From the NCBI RefSeq assembly GCF_028288105.1, contig NZ_JAQBOI010000069.1:1-48493 (forward strand): a DNA stretch of 48,493 nt, in the 5' to 3' direction. Below the pieces are notes generated by a model. It did no database searches, was not told where the DNA came from, and saw only the letters and a program-made list of their open reading frames with translations. The stretch's first letter is position 1, and every line of letters starts with the position of its first letter. A program made the translations under genes and the position numbers. Positions 26,164-34,995 of the stretch are shown here, piece after piece. The DNA is from Mucilaginibacter sp. GTDB lineage: Bacteria > Bacteroidota > Bacteroidia > Sphingobacteriales > Sphingobacteriaceae.

Positions 26164-27201
26164 ATGGAATACCAGATCATCAATCAGAACCAAAAAGAGG
26201 AATGGACGCAGTACATAAAAAAAGCCGTTGCCTTCGATTTGTATCACACCTGGCAATACAATTCGTTTGAAAAAATAGACAAACCGTTTTTGTTTTTATA
26301 CCAGCAAAACGATGATTTTATTGCCTTTCCGTTAATAAAAAGAAAAATAGATAACTCCAGCTTTTATGACCTTACCTCTGCTTATGGGTATGTGGGGCCT
26401 ATTAGTAACAGGCAATTTACGCATGCGGATGATGAATTTTTGGAAAATTTTAAAACCGCATTTTTACAATTTTTAAGGAAAGAGGCAATTATTTGCGTGT
26501 TTTCCCGTCTGCATCCCATTATTACCCAAGGGGCTGTTTTGAATAAGTTTGGAGGTGTTTATGATAACGGGCAAACTGTTGCTATAGATTTAAATATACC
26601 AGTTGAAATACAGATAAGCAAGTATCGTAAAGGCCACCGAAACGCTATTAAATATCTTAGACAACATGACTATTTAGCAAAAGAAGCTTCGAACCCCGAA
26701 GGGGTGAAGACCTTTGTGAAAATATATCATGAAAATATGCGGCGCATTAAGGCGGCTAATGAGTATTTTTTTAACGAAGCATATTTTTTAAACCTGATCA
26801 ATGCAGAGGAATTTGAAGCCAGGATAATGCTGGTTTATTTAAATGATACGGCTGTAGCCGGTGGTGTATTCACCTTTACTGATCAGATTATTCAAGTGCA
26901 TTTATTAGGCACACTAACAGAACATCTACAACATTCGCCGGTGAAATTACTAATTGATGAGGTTAGTTTACTTGGCCGTGAGTGTGGTATGCGGTACCTG
27001 CACATTGGCGGCGGAATAGGCGGCCAAAACGACTCGTTATTTTATTGGAAATCAGGATTCTCTGATTTGTACTTTAATTTTCAAACCTGGAGGTATATCA
27101 ATAATCAAATGATATATAAAGAACTGGTTGAAAATAAGACTGAGGAATTTAGTTTCCAGAAGACTGACTTTTTTCCGTTGTACCGAAAGTCATCTATTTA
27201 A
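26164..27201 (+). CDS. FemAB/GNAT-like acyltransferase
   Basis: A 345-residue protein resembling the FemAB-like GNAT (Acetyltransf_6) group. It opens with HTWQYNSFEK and has FLYQQNDDFIAFPLI, SAYGYVGPISN and KYRKGHRNAIKYL, with a second GNAT-fold half (IMLVYLNDTAVAGGVF, LHIGGGIGGQNDSLF). There is no signal peptide. It may acylate an amino sugar or transfer an aminoacyl group during assembly. It sits between the PglC-like and PglE-like genes, where other loci carry a PglD-type acetyltransferase, which is absent here. Confidence 0.8.
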   Translation: MEYQIINQNQKEEWTQYIKKAVAFDLYHTWQYNSFEKIDKPFLFLYQQNDDFIAFPLIKRKIDNSSFYDLTSAYGYVGPISNRQFTHADDEFLENFKTAFLQFLRKEAIICVFSRLHPIITQGAVLNKFGGVYDNGQTVAIDLNIPVEIQISKYRKGHRNAIKYLRQHDYLAKEASNPEGVKTFVKIYHENMRRIKAANEYFFNEAYFLNLINAEEFEARIMLVYLNDTAVAGGVFTFTDQIIQVHLLGTLTEHLQHSPVKLLIDEVSLLGRECGMRYLHIGGGIGGQNDSLFYWKSGFSDLYFNFQTWRYINNQMIYKELVENKTEEFSFQKTDFFPLYRKSSI

Positions 27202-27269
27202 GCATTAAACCTATCGCTATGCCTTCAATTAAGGAACACTATAAACCCCTTACTAAAAACAGTATAAAG

Positions 27270-28406
27270 ATGAACAAGAAAATCTGGCTCTCACCTCCCC
27301 ATATGGGAGGCAGTGAAATTTTATATGTTAAAAATGCTTGTGATGCTAATTGGGTAGCACCATGCGGCCCCTGTATTGATGGGTTTGAAGACGATCTTTC
27401 AAGATTTTTAGGAGGATCGGTTGGGGTAGCTGCCTTAAGCGCAGGTACCGCGGCTATTCATATGGCGTTAATTGTTTTAGGCGTTAAAGCCGGAGACGAG
27501 GTTATTTGCCAGTCACTTACATTTGCAGCATCTGCTAACCCTATTGTATATCAAGGTGCTATACCCGTATTTGTTGATAGTGAAGAACAGACGTGGAACA
27601 TGTCACCGCATTTATTAGAAGAGGCGATAAAAGACAGGATAGCAAAAGGTAAAACCCCCAAAGCAATTGTTATTGTTCATTTATTTGGTATGCCCGGGCG
27701 GATGGCTGAAATTGTTGAAATTTCTAAAAAATACGAGATCCCCCTTATTGAGGATGCTGCAGAAGCACTGGGATCAACTTATGGAAGTAAGAAATTAGGG
27801 ACATTTGGTGATATTGGGATACTTTCTTTTAATGGGAACAAGATCATAACTACTTCTGCAGGCGGTGCTTTAATTGCCGAAAACAGTGAGTTAGTAACGC
27901 GGGCCAGGTTCCTTGCCACTCAAGCCAAAGAAAATTTGCCTTATTATCAACATAATAATATTGGGTACAATTACAGGATGAGCAATATATGCGCCGGCAT
28001 TGGACGAGGGCAAATGGAAATTTTGAGTTTGAGAATATTCCAAAGACGAAGGAATTTTTACAATTATAAGCGGTTGCTTTCATCAATACCCGGTATAAGT
28101 TTCCAGGAAGAAATTTCAACAGATTATTTTTCAAACCGATGGCTAACAACAATTTTAATTGAGCCAACTAACAAAGATCTCAATAATGAAAATTTACGCC
28201 TGTTTTTAGAAAAATCTAACATTGAGGCCCGGCGAATATGGAAGCCCCTGCATTTACAGCCGGTATTTGAACAGTATCCGGCGTATGTAAACGGCATTAG
28301 CGAGAGGATATTCGATAAAGGGCTTTGCCTGCCTTCAGGCTCCAGCCTTACAGATTATGAGTTGAATAAAGTAGTGAAAAGAATTGCAACGTTTTTTGAT
28401 GTTTAA
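27270..28406 (+). CDS. pglE: DegT-family sugar aminotransferase (PglE-like)
   Basis: I use the ATG at 27270 (378 residues), because the family starts with KIWLSPPHMGG; the ATG at 27219 would add 17 residues. It is a PLP enzyme with Lys191 in SFNGNKIITTSAGG, preceded by LIEDAAEALGSTY. It resembles Campylobacter PglE throughout, including YNYRMSNICAGIG and CLPSG near the C-terminus. It should convert UDP-4-keto-6-deoxy-GlcNAc to the 4-amino sugar (UDP-QuiNAc4N type). The dehydratase gene follows 32 bases later. Confidence 0.92.
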   Translation: MNKKIWLSPPHMGGSEILYVKNACDANWVAPCGPCIDGFEDDLSRFLGGSVGVAALSAGTAAIHMALIVLGVKAGDEVICQSLTFAASANPIVYQGAIPVFVDSEEQTWNMSPHLLEEAIKDRIAKGKTPKAIVIVHLFGMPGRMAEIVEISKKYEIPLIEDAAEALGSTYGSKKLGTFGDIGILSFNGNKIITTSAGGALIAENSELVTRARFLATQAKENLPYYQHNNIGYNYRMSNICAGIGRGQMEILSLRIFQRRRNFYNYKRLLSSIPGISFQEEISTDYFSNRWLTTILIEPTNKDLNNENLRLFLEKSNIEARRIWKPLHLQPVFEQYPAYVNGISERIFDKGLCLPSGSSLTDYELNKVVKRIATFFDV

Positions 28407-28438
28407 GTTGATGGTTTGCTCAAAAATATGTTAAAGCT

Positions 28439-30400
28439 ATGATAGGAAGAAAAGCCATGTCTAAATGGCTAATATTTGTAGTAGACCAGGTAATTATTTG
28501 CTGGTCACTTAGTATTTCTTTGTTCATTGTATTGCAATTTCAATTCAGTGAAATACTTAGAGGATATTTTTTCATTTATACTGGAATATATTTTCTTATA
28601 ACAACCGTGGTATTCCTTCGGATGCGCATCCACACGGGTATAATACGATATTCTAACCTGGCAGATATTTATCGAATATTTTCGGCTGTATTAATAAGCA
28701 GTATTATTTATTGGCTGGCAATTACATTGTTGGTTAAGCCCTATCTGCATTCGGAATGGAAGAAGTTTAGTTTAAGTGTGTTGCTTAACTTTTTTATCTC
28801 CAGCTCGTTATTAATCATATTAAGAATTTATGTACGCCATTTTTTCTTCTCGGGCAAGGCAATGCAAAACGATAGAAAAGAAGTTGTTGTAATATTTGGC
28901 AGCGACGAATCATCTGTTTTAATAAAACAAGCGCTTGAACTGCAAGAGCAAAGGGAATTTGCAATTTTTGGCTTTATTGATGATGGAACGGATAGGGTAA
29001 ATAAATATATACAACAGAAGAAAGTTTTTTCATCACTTGATTTGCCTTTACTTAAAAACCAGCACAAGGTTACAAAAATGCTGCTAACAGGCGACTTTGT
29101 TTTAAGCCCGGCAAAAAAGATGGTTATAGACAGATGTATTGATGCTGGAATTAGAGTATCTATCATACCACCCTCCGGCCAATGGCTGTATGGCAAACTA
29201 AGTGTGAACCAAATTCAGGACCTGGATATAAATGATCTGCTTCAAAGAGCACCGATAATTTTAAACAAGGATAACATAGCGCAAGAGCTTACAGGTAAGC
29301 GCATATTAATTACCGGTGCAGCAGGGTCTATCGGATCAGAAATGGTAAGGCAGATCATTCGCTACAACCCCGAATTGATCATATTATATGACCAGGCAGA
29401 GTCGCCCCTGCATGAATTGCAGTTAGAGATAGAAGATAAATATCCGGAGGCTAAAACAGCTATTTATTTAGCTAACATTAGGAATGCCGCCCGGCTAAGA
29501 GTTTTATTTGAAACCCATCGGCCGCAAATAGTATTTCATGCTGCAGCTTACAAACACGTTCCACTGATGGAGAAAAATCCATGTGAGGCAGTTTGGACAA
29601 ATATTTTAGGCACAAAAAACCTTGCAGATATGGCAGTGGAGTATGAGGTAGAGAAATTTGTGATGATATCTACCGATAAAGCTGTAAACCCAACAAATGT
29701 AATGGGGGCATCTAAAAGAATTGCCGAAATATATATTCAAACCCTTAATAGTAAGTTGAATATGCTGAATAATAAGGAGCAGGAATTAGGTGACAGATGC
29801 ATTGGAGATGAATGTAAAACAACCACAAAATTTATAACAACCCGTTTTGGTAATGTGCTTGGTTCTAATGGTTCAGTAATACCAAGATTTAAAACTCAAA
29901 TTCAAAATGGTGGTCCTATAACCGTCACCGATCCAAAGATAACCAGGTATTTCATGTCAATTCCAGAAGCTGTTGATCTGGTTATGGAAGCAGCATCTAT
30001 GGGTAAAGGTGGTGAGATATATATATTTGATATGGGCGATGCGATAAAAATAGATGATCTGGCAAGGAAAATGATCAAACTGGCGGGTCTTATACCAGAT
30101 AAGGATATAAATATTGTGTATACAGGATTACGGCCAGGCGAAAAAATGTATGAAGAGTTATTAAATATAGAGGAAGCTTGCATCCCCACGCACCACCCTA
30201 AGATCAAAATAGCTAAAGTGATACTTTATCCCTTTACTCAGGTAGATAGTGCTATAAAGCTCTTATTTACGCTAAACAGACGTAGTACCGAGAACGAGGT
30301 GGTGAAAATGATGAAAAAGATAGTTCCTGAATATAAAAGCAACAATTCTGTATTTGAGCAATTTGATTTACAATCCGCAGATGGGTTAACAATTAAGTAA
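28439..30400 (+). CDS. pglF: UDP-GlcNAc 4,6-dehydratase (PglF/WbpM/CapD-like)
   Basis: A 653-residue membrane-bound SDR. Four hydrophobic helices lie in residues 10-130, followed by a linker Rossmann domain (VVVIFGSDESS, about 148). The catalytic SDR has GAAGSIG (293-299), HAAAYKHVPLME and ISTDKAVNPTNVMGASKR. It removes water from UDP-GlcNAc to give the 4-keto-6-deoxy sugar for the PglE-like enzyme. It is the last gene of the tight + strand polysaccharide operon. Membrane anchoring is typical for the family. Confidence 0.93.
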   Translation: MIGRKAMSKWLIFVVDQVIICWSLSISLFIVLQFQFSEILRGYFFIYTGIYFLITTVVFLRMRIHTGIIRYSNLADIYRIFSAVLISSIIYWLAITLLVKPYLHSEWKKFSLSVLLNFFISSSLLIILRIYVRHFFFSGKAMQNDRKEVVVIFGSDESSVLIKQALELQEQREFAIFGFIDDGTDRVNKYIQQKKVFSSLDLPLLKNQHKVTKMLLTGDFVLSPAKKMVIDRCIDAGIRVSIIPPSGQWLYGKLSVNQIQDLDINDLLQRAPIILNKDNIAQELTGKRILITGAAGSIGSEMVRQIIRYNPELIILYDQAESPLHELQLEIEDKYPEAKTAIYLANIRNAARLRVLFETHRPQIVFHAAAYKHVPLMEKNPCEAVWTNILGTKNLADMAVEYEVEKFVMISTDKAVNPTNVMGASKRIAEIYIQTLNSKLNMLNNKEQELGDRCIGDECKTTTKFITTRFGNVLGSNGSVIPRFKTQIQNGGPITVTDPKITRYFMSIPEAVDLVMEAASMGKGGEIYIFDMGDAIKIDDLARKMIKLAGLIPDKDINIVYTGLRPGEKMYEELLNIEEACIPTHHPKIKIAKVILYPFTQVDSAIKLLFTLNRRSTENEVVKMMKKIVPEYKSNNSVFEQFDLQSADGLTIK

Positions 30401-30582
30401 CAATTACATAACAATTTGGTAACAATTACTAAAATATTACTCTCTGGGCTTTATTAGGGTATTTTTGAGCTTTTGCAGGTTTTCTACCAGCTTAATCTTT
30501 GAATAAATTTACAATCAGTTAGCCGAAGAATGAAATTAATTTGCTGAAACTTAACCGAATACCCCAACTAAGTTAATTAATT

Positions 30583-30996
30583 ATGCAACAACATGCCGGT
30601 GAAATAATCGAACTTGCGGTAAGACGCAAAGGTGTTAGCATTAGCGAGCTTTCTCGCAGGATGCACGTGAACAGACGTTCCATTTATAATTGGTTTCAGC
30701 AACGTTGTTTAAAAATAGAAACAATTTGCGAAGTTGGTTATATTATTGGATATGATTTTTCCCAGGACTTTCCGGATGCCTTTACCCAACAAGGCTTTGC
30801 AATTATGGAAAACTTAATTGCAGCCGGTAAAAAGAATAATTTAGATTCATCTAACTCTGTTCATTTTTGGATGACAAAGTATATCGCTGTATTAGAAAAA
30901 TACAACGAGCTTTTACAAATCCATGAACAAAATTTCCCTGATTTTGAATTGTCGGGAAACGACCTTATGGGTCAAACAAATCTCATCAATCGTTAA
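30583..30996 (+). CDS. Small HTH (XRE-like) DNA-binding protein
   Basis: A 137-residue protein. Its N-terminus has a helix-turn-helix: VRRKGVSISELSRRMHVNRRSIYNWF (about 13-38), then TICEVGYIIGYDFSQDFP. The C-terminal half is helical (residues 70-120) and may form a dimer. Similar small regulators sit at the ends of polysaccharide loci in Bacteroidota, so control of this locus or of glmS is possible. It starts with ATG at 30583 after a 182-base gap. Confidence 0.8.
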   Translation: MQQHAGEIIELAVRRKGVSISELSRRMHVNRRSIYNWFQQRCLKIETICEVGYIIGYDFSQDFPDAFTQQGFAIMENLIAAGKKNNLDSSNSVHFWMTKYIAVLEKYNELLQIHEQNFPDFELSGNDLMGQTNLINR

Positions 30997-31022
30997 AAGC
31001 TACGCTGGAATACCCCTAATTA

Positions 31023-31049
31023 CCTTGCCTTCACATAGTGAAGGCAAGG
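31023..31049 (+). terminator. 12-bp hairpin between the HTH gene and glmS
   Basis: CCTTGCCTTCAC and GTGAAGGCAAGG pair perfectly around the 3-base loop ATA (31035-31037). Only a short TTTT follows several bases later, so termination would be modest. It could be an attenuator before glmS. No glmS ribozyme motif was recognised. Confidence 0.6.
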
Positions 31050-31093
31050 GCTGGCTTTTGTAAAAAATATTCAAAACTTTCAACCAAAATCAT

Positions 31094-32929
31094 ATGTGTG
31101 GAATTGTAGGATACATAGGTCATAGAGACGCATGGCCTGTGCTTATTAAAGGGCTTAAGCAATTAGAGTACCGGGGCTATGATAGCGCTGGTATTGCCCT
31201 GATAGAAGATAAGATAGTTATAAATAAAAGCAAAGGTAAGGTTGCAGATCTTGAATTAAAAACTGAAGGATCTCAGTTCCATAGTAAGATAGGCATAGGT
31301 CACACCCGGTGGGCAACCCACGGCGAGCCAAATAATATAAATGCTCATCCTCATTACTCGGGTAATCAAAAGCTGGCTATAATTCATAATGGCATCATTG
31401 AAAATTACCAGGCCATAAAAGAAGCCTTATTATTAAAAGGGCATCAATTTGAAAGTGATACTGATACAGAGATACTTATTCATTTGATTGAAGAGATACA
31501 ATTAAGAACACAATTTGATTTACAGGAAGCCGTACGGGCCGCTTTAAAGCAAGTTATAGGCGCTTACGCATTGGTTATTTTAAATGAGGATAACCCGGGG
31601 CAACTTATTGCAGCCCGAAAAGGGAGCCCGTTGGTTATTGGGGTTGGGAAAGGCGAATATTTTATCGCATCAGATGCAACCCCTATATTAGAATACACAC
31701 GCAATATTATTTATTTAAACGATGACGAAATAGCCAGTATCAATTATGATTCTCTTGAGGTAGTAAATTTGGATAATGATGTACAAGTACCTTATATCCA
31801 TGAGCTGGAAATGGAGATAGAGTTGATTGAAAAGAACGGTTATGAGCACTTTATGCTTAAAGAGATACATGAGCAGCCACGTTCAATAAAAGATAGCATG
31901 CGCGGGCGTATTTACCCACGGGATGGCCGGGTTGAATTAGGCGGCTTAAAGGAATATGCCGAAAAATTAAAAAATATAAAAAGAATTATTATAGTGTCTT
32001 GTGGCACATCATGGCATGCCGGTTTAATAGCCGAGTATTTATTTGAGAAATATGCACGTGTACCTGTAGAGGTAGAATATGCGTCAGAGTTTAGGTATCG
32101 TAACCCGATAATCGATAAAAGCGATTTGGTTATAGCCATTTCTCAATCTGGCGAAACTGCAGATACACTGGCTGCCTTATCTATAGCGGGTATAAAAGGG
32201 GCTACTTTATTTGGCGTTTGCAATGTAGTGGGCTCATCAATTCCAAGAATGACACATGCCGGGGTATATACCCATGCCGGCCCCGAAATAGGAGTGGCCT
32301 CTACAAAAGCATTTACATCGCAGGTTACGGTACTTACTCTTATGGCACTTTACGTGGCCCAGCAACGAGATATTCTTTCTAAACAAAAAATGCAGGAATT
32401 ACTTACCGAGTTAGAGAAATTGCCAGACTTGGTTGAAACTACTCTTAAATGCGAGGATAATGTGAAAATGATAGCCGGCATAATTAAACACGCAAATAAT
32501 TGTATCTTTTTAGGGCGGGGTAGTGCATTCCCTGTAGCTTTAGAAGGGGCATTAAAGCTAAAAGAAATATCATATATACATGCTGAAGGGTATCCAGCTG
32601 CCGAAATGAAGCATGGCCCAATTGCATTGATAGATGAAGAAATGCCGGTTATATTTATAGCCACTAACCATTCTTCGTATGAAAAGGTTATTAGCAACAT
32701 ACAGGAAGTAAAAGCCCGTAAAGGCATGGTAATTTCCGTTATTTCTGAGGGTGATCTTAAAGTTAAAGCAATGTCTGATTATACTATTGAAATACCCGTT
32801 ACCAATGAATTATTATTGCCGGTTTTAGCAAGTATCCCTTTGCAACTATTAGCTTACCATATTGCGGTGATGCGTAATTGCAATGTAGATCAGCCAAGAA
32901 ATCTGGCCAAATCAGTAACAGTTGAGTAA
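31094..32929 (+). CDS. glmS: Glutamine-fructose-6-phosphate aminotransferase
   Basis: A 611-residue GlmS of full family length. The glutaminase nucleophile is Cys2 (MCGIVGYIG), with GHTRWATHG and HNGIIENY. Two SIS domains follow (VSCGTSWHAGLIAEY; FLGRGSAFPVALEGALKLKEISY) and the C-terminus ends KSVTVE. It makes glucosamine-6-phosphate from fructose-6-phosphate and glutamine, the first step to UDP-GlcNAc. Its place next to the locus supplies precursor for the TviB-, PglF- and glycosyltransferase steps, as well as for the cell wall. Confidence 0.97.
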   Translation: MCGIVGYIGHRDAWPVLIKGLKQLEYRGYDSAGIALIEDKIVINKSKGKVADLELKTEGSQFHSKIGIGHTRWATHGEPNNINAHPHYSGNQKLAIIHNGIIENYQAIKEALLLKGHQFESDTDTEILIHLIEEIQLRTQFDLQEAVRAALKQVIGAYALVILNEDNPGQLIAARKGSPLVIGVGKGEYFIASDATPILEYTRNIIYLNDDEIASINYDSLEVVNLDNDVQVPYIHELEMEIELIEKNGYEHFMLKEIHEQPRSIKDSMRGRIYPRDGRVELGGLKEYAEKLKNIKRIIIVSCGTSWHAGLIAEYLFEKYARVPVEVEYASEFRYRNPIIDKSDLVIAISQSGETADTLAALSIAGIKGATLFGVCNVVGSSIPRMTHAGVYTHAGPEIGVASTKAFTSQVTVLTLMALYVAQQRDILSKQKMQELLTELEKLPDLVETTLKCEDNVKMIAGIIKHANNCIFLGRGSAFPVALEGALKLKEISYIHAEGYPAAEMKHGPIALIDEEMPVIFIATNHSSYEKVISNIQEVKARKGMVISVISEGDLKVKAMSDYTIEIPVTNELLLPVLASIPLQLLAYHIAVMRNCNVDQPRNLAKSVTVE

Positions 32930-32943
32930 ATATTGATAAAGTC

Positions 32944-33069
32944 ATGAAAAAAATATTAATTAGTACCAGATATTATTATGAATTAGTATCTGGTAGCAAA
33001 AAAACTATCGAAGCTATATGTTTTGTTTTTGGGTTAGTTTTTATTCTTGTTTTATTAATTACCATGTAG
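32944..33069 (+). CDS. Small membrane peptide, 41 residues
   Basis: An ORF too short for usual gene calls. It starts with ATG at 32944, 14 bases after glmS, and ends TAG at 33067-33069. It has a basic N-terminus (MKKILIS, then KKT at 19-21) followed by one membrane helix (about 24-41, AICFVFGLVFILVLLI). The predicted topology is N-in. No family is recognised. A chance AT-rich ORF cannot be excluded. Confidence 0.4.
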   Translation: MKKILISTRYYYELVSGSKKTIEAICFVFGLVFILVLLITM

Positions 33070-33099
33070 TGTAAAAAATTATTAATAATTGTAATTTAA

Positions 33100-33936
33100 A
33101 TGTTACAATTATTATTCTATCTTAACGTAATATTTGATCGCAACCAAATGTTTACTGTCAAAAACCTGGGAGATTCTTTCATATCGGATCAGCAAGATAG
33201 GATAAAAGGTCAGCTACACGCCATGATGGCTTACTGGGACAATGACCTGGTTTGCCGTTTTGCGAATGGAGCCTTTCAAAAATGGTTTGGCTTTACTCCG
33301 GAACAAATGATAAACCGGATCACACTTAAAGAACTTCTTGGGCCAACATATGTAAAATATGCTCCATTTATATTAGGTGCATTAGAGGGCAAGCCCCAAA
33401 TATTTACACGGGAAATTACTATACCAACAGGAGACGTACGAAGATCAATAGCAACTTATTACCCTGATTTTAATAACGAAGAAGTACAAGGTTTTTTTGC
33501 GTACGTTACAGATGTAACCGATTCAACAATTGTAGAAATTGAGCAATTATTATTTGAATTCAGAACTAATGTTAATAAAAAAGCTACAGATGTAAGTGAG
33601 GCCAGTATAAATAACTGTATTGAATATAATAAGGTGGATTTGAAAATGCAGGAGGTGGCCGAAACATTAAAAACCAATTTGTTAAATAAATTTCCCGGAT
33701 TAGAAGAATTGGCCAGCGCTCATTTTATATCGGTATCTAAGCTAAAACGCGATTTTAAGGCTTCGTTTAAAGTTTCACCATATGTATATTATCGTAATTT
33801 ACAAATGATGTTTGCCGAGAAATATATAAATCAAACCAAATGTTCTAAAAAAGAAGTGGCTTCAATCCTGGATTTTGCAAACCCGGCAAATTTTTATTCC
33901 AACTTTAAAAAATTCAAAAAAGGAAATTCAGCTTAG
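33100..33936 (+). CDS. PAS-domain AraC-type transcriptional regulator
   Basis: A 278-residue protein; an ATG at 33148 would shorten it by 16 residues. The N-terminal part is a PAS-like sensor (MMAYWDNDLVCRFANGAFQKWFG, then TYYPDFNNEEVQGFFAYVTDVTD). The C-terminal AraC HTH has LEELASAHFISVSKLKRDFKA and the second helix pair in CSKKEVASILDFANPANFYSNFKKF. It overlaps the 3' end of the opposing formyltransferase gene by nine bases. The ligand and targets are unknown; a link to the polysaccharide locus is possible. Confidence 0.85.
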   Translation: MLQLLFYLNVIFDRNQMFTVKNLGDSFISDQQDRIKGQLHAMMAYWDNDLVCRFANGAFQKWFGFTPEQMINRITLKELLGPTYVKYAPFILGALEGKPQIFTREITIPTGDVRRSIATYYPDFNNEEVQGFFAYVTDVTDSTIVEIEQLLFEFRTNVNKKATDVSEASINNCIEYNKVDLKMQEVAETLKTNLLNKFPGLEELASAHFISVSKLKRDFKASFKVSPYVYYRNLQMMFAEKYINQTKCSKKEVASILDFANPANFYSNFKKFKKGNSA

Positions 33937-34755
33937 CTTCAAATAATACTTATCGTTTAGGATAATCCCTACGGGGATACTTCCTTCCGAAATTATGTTT
34001 TCATTTATAGTGTAACTTTCAAGATCTGCTTTATCAAGGCAAGAAACCTTTATTTTTTTGATAACATGGTCTGTGTTATTATATGCAAATTTTACACCGC
34101 TATAATTTTCCTGGCTTCTAACCAAATTGATTATATCTTTTGCAGGCATTGCCCCGGTAATATATAACATAGATTGATCTACCGGAGGGAAATAGTGTTC
34201 GTTATTATTAATAAACGTAGAATAGTTATTATTGCTTAGATAGTCATTTAGATCTGTTAACAAATTGGGAACCTGTTCCAGCAAATTTTCCCACAAAGCG
34301 ATATTTCCCATCCAATAATACAACGGGATTGTTTTACGTGATATAATTTCTCCCTCATCAATACCGGTAGTTACCTTATGGAGGCTTATGCCGGCTTCTT
34401 TTTCTCCGGCCATAATGGTATAAAAAGTACAATTTTTGCCCTTATACTTTGGAAGATAGCTTGGATGGATATTGTAGATGGTATGTGACTGAAGTATTTC
34501 TTCCCTTATCATTATCCCAAACGAAAGCATAATAACAAAATCAAAGGTTCCTGACGCCAGGTTTAACTGCTCGCTCAAATTAGTATGATTTTTTATTTCA
34601 ATGATGGGTATCTCTCTAACATAACAACAGGTTAATAACTCGTCATTGATCATTTTTGACTGGCAAATCACTGCTGTTACATTAAAATCTTTATGGCAGT
34701 GTATATAATCGCATGCCCTTGCATTGTTTCCCAAATAAATGACATTGTGTTCCAT
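33928..34755 (-). CDS. Formyltransferase-family protein, probable sugar N-formyltransferase
   Basis: A 275-residue protein with the N10-formyl-THF transferase fold. Catalytic Asn95 and His97 are in NIHPSYLPKYKG and Asp133 in TTGIDEGEII, as in Fmt and sugar N-formyltransferases. It is shorter than methionyl-tRNA formyltransferase, and its C-terminus differs, which favours a 4-amino-sugar substrate as in WbtJ or VioF. The PglE-like enzyme nearby makes a 4-amino sugar. It is convergent with the PAS-AraC gene and divergent from the PKD gene. Confidence 0.8.
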   Translation of the reverse strand: MEHNVIYLGNNARACDYIHCHKDFNVTAVICQSKMINDELLTCCYVREIPIIEIKNHTNLSEQLNLASGTFDFVIMLSFGIMIREEILQSHTIYNIHPSYLPKYKGKNCTFYTIMAGEKEAGISLHKVTTGIDEGEIISRKTIPLYYWMGNIALWENLLEQVPNLLTDLNDYLSNNNYSTFINNNEHYFPPVDQSMLYITGAMPAKDIINLVRSQENYSGVKFAYNNTDHVIKKIKVSCLDKADLESYTINENIISEGSIPVGIILNDKYYLKLS

Positions 34756-34813
34756 CTTCAGTTTATATAAAATTGTTAAAGTTCAATATACACCTACCTG
34801 TTGGCCAAATCAT

Positions 34814-34831
34814 TACATTTTATAAAATGTA
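34814..34831. promoter_or_regulatory. 18-bp perfect palindrome in a divergent promoter region
   Basis: TACATTTTATAAAATGTA is its own reverse complement. It lies 59 bases before the formyltransferase start and about 165 bases before the PKD gene. A dimeric repressor or activator site is likely. Confidence 0.5.
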
Positions 34832-34839
34832 TACTATTA

Positions 34840-34918
34840 TGTGAAAAGTGTGTATCTGCACACTCTAAATAGTAGGTGTGAAATTTTCACACCCACTATC
34901 CATTATGTTATACAATCA
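34840..34918 (+). promoter_or_regulatory. Clustered motifs upstream of the PKD surface-protein gene
   Basis: TGTGAAAAGTGT (34840-34851), a 31-bp near-palindrome (34869-34899: ATAGT, GGTGTGAAA, TTTCACACC, ACTAT around a central T, one mismatched pair) and TGTTATACAATCA (34906-34918). Motif types match the control region at 6424-6466. The inner TGTGA-N5-TCACA resembles CRP-type half-sites, but the spacer is one base short. Confidence 0.55.
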
Positions 34919-34995
34919 ACTCATTTAACAATTGTTAACAATAGCAAAGGTTATATTTCATACAAGAAAGTATTCACTATAAGCAAATTACAAGC

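Noticed and set aside
31023..31093. glmS ribozyme before glmS
   Set aside because: The 5' region is under 100 bases and shows only a simple hairpin; no ribozyme core was recognised, and glmS ribozymes are mainly known in Firmicutes.
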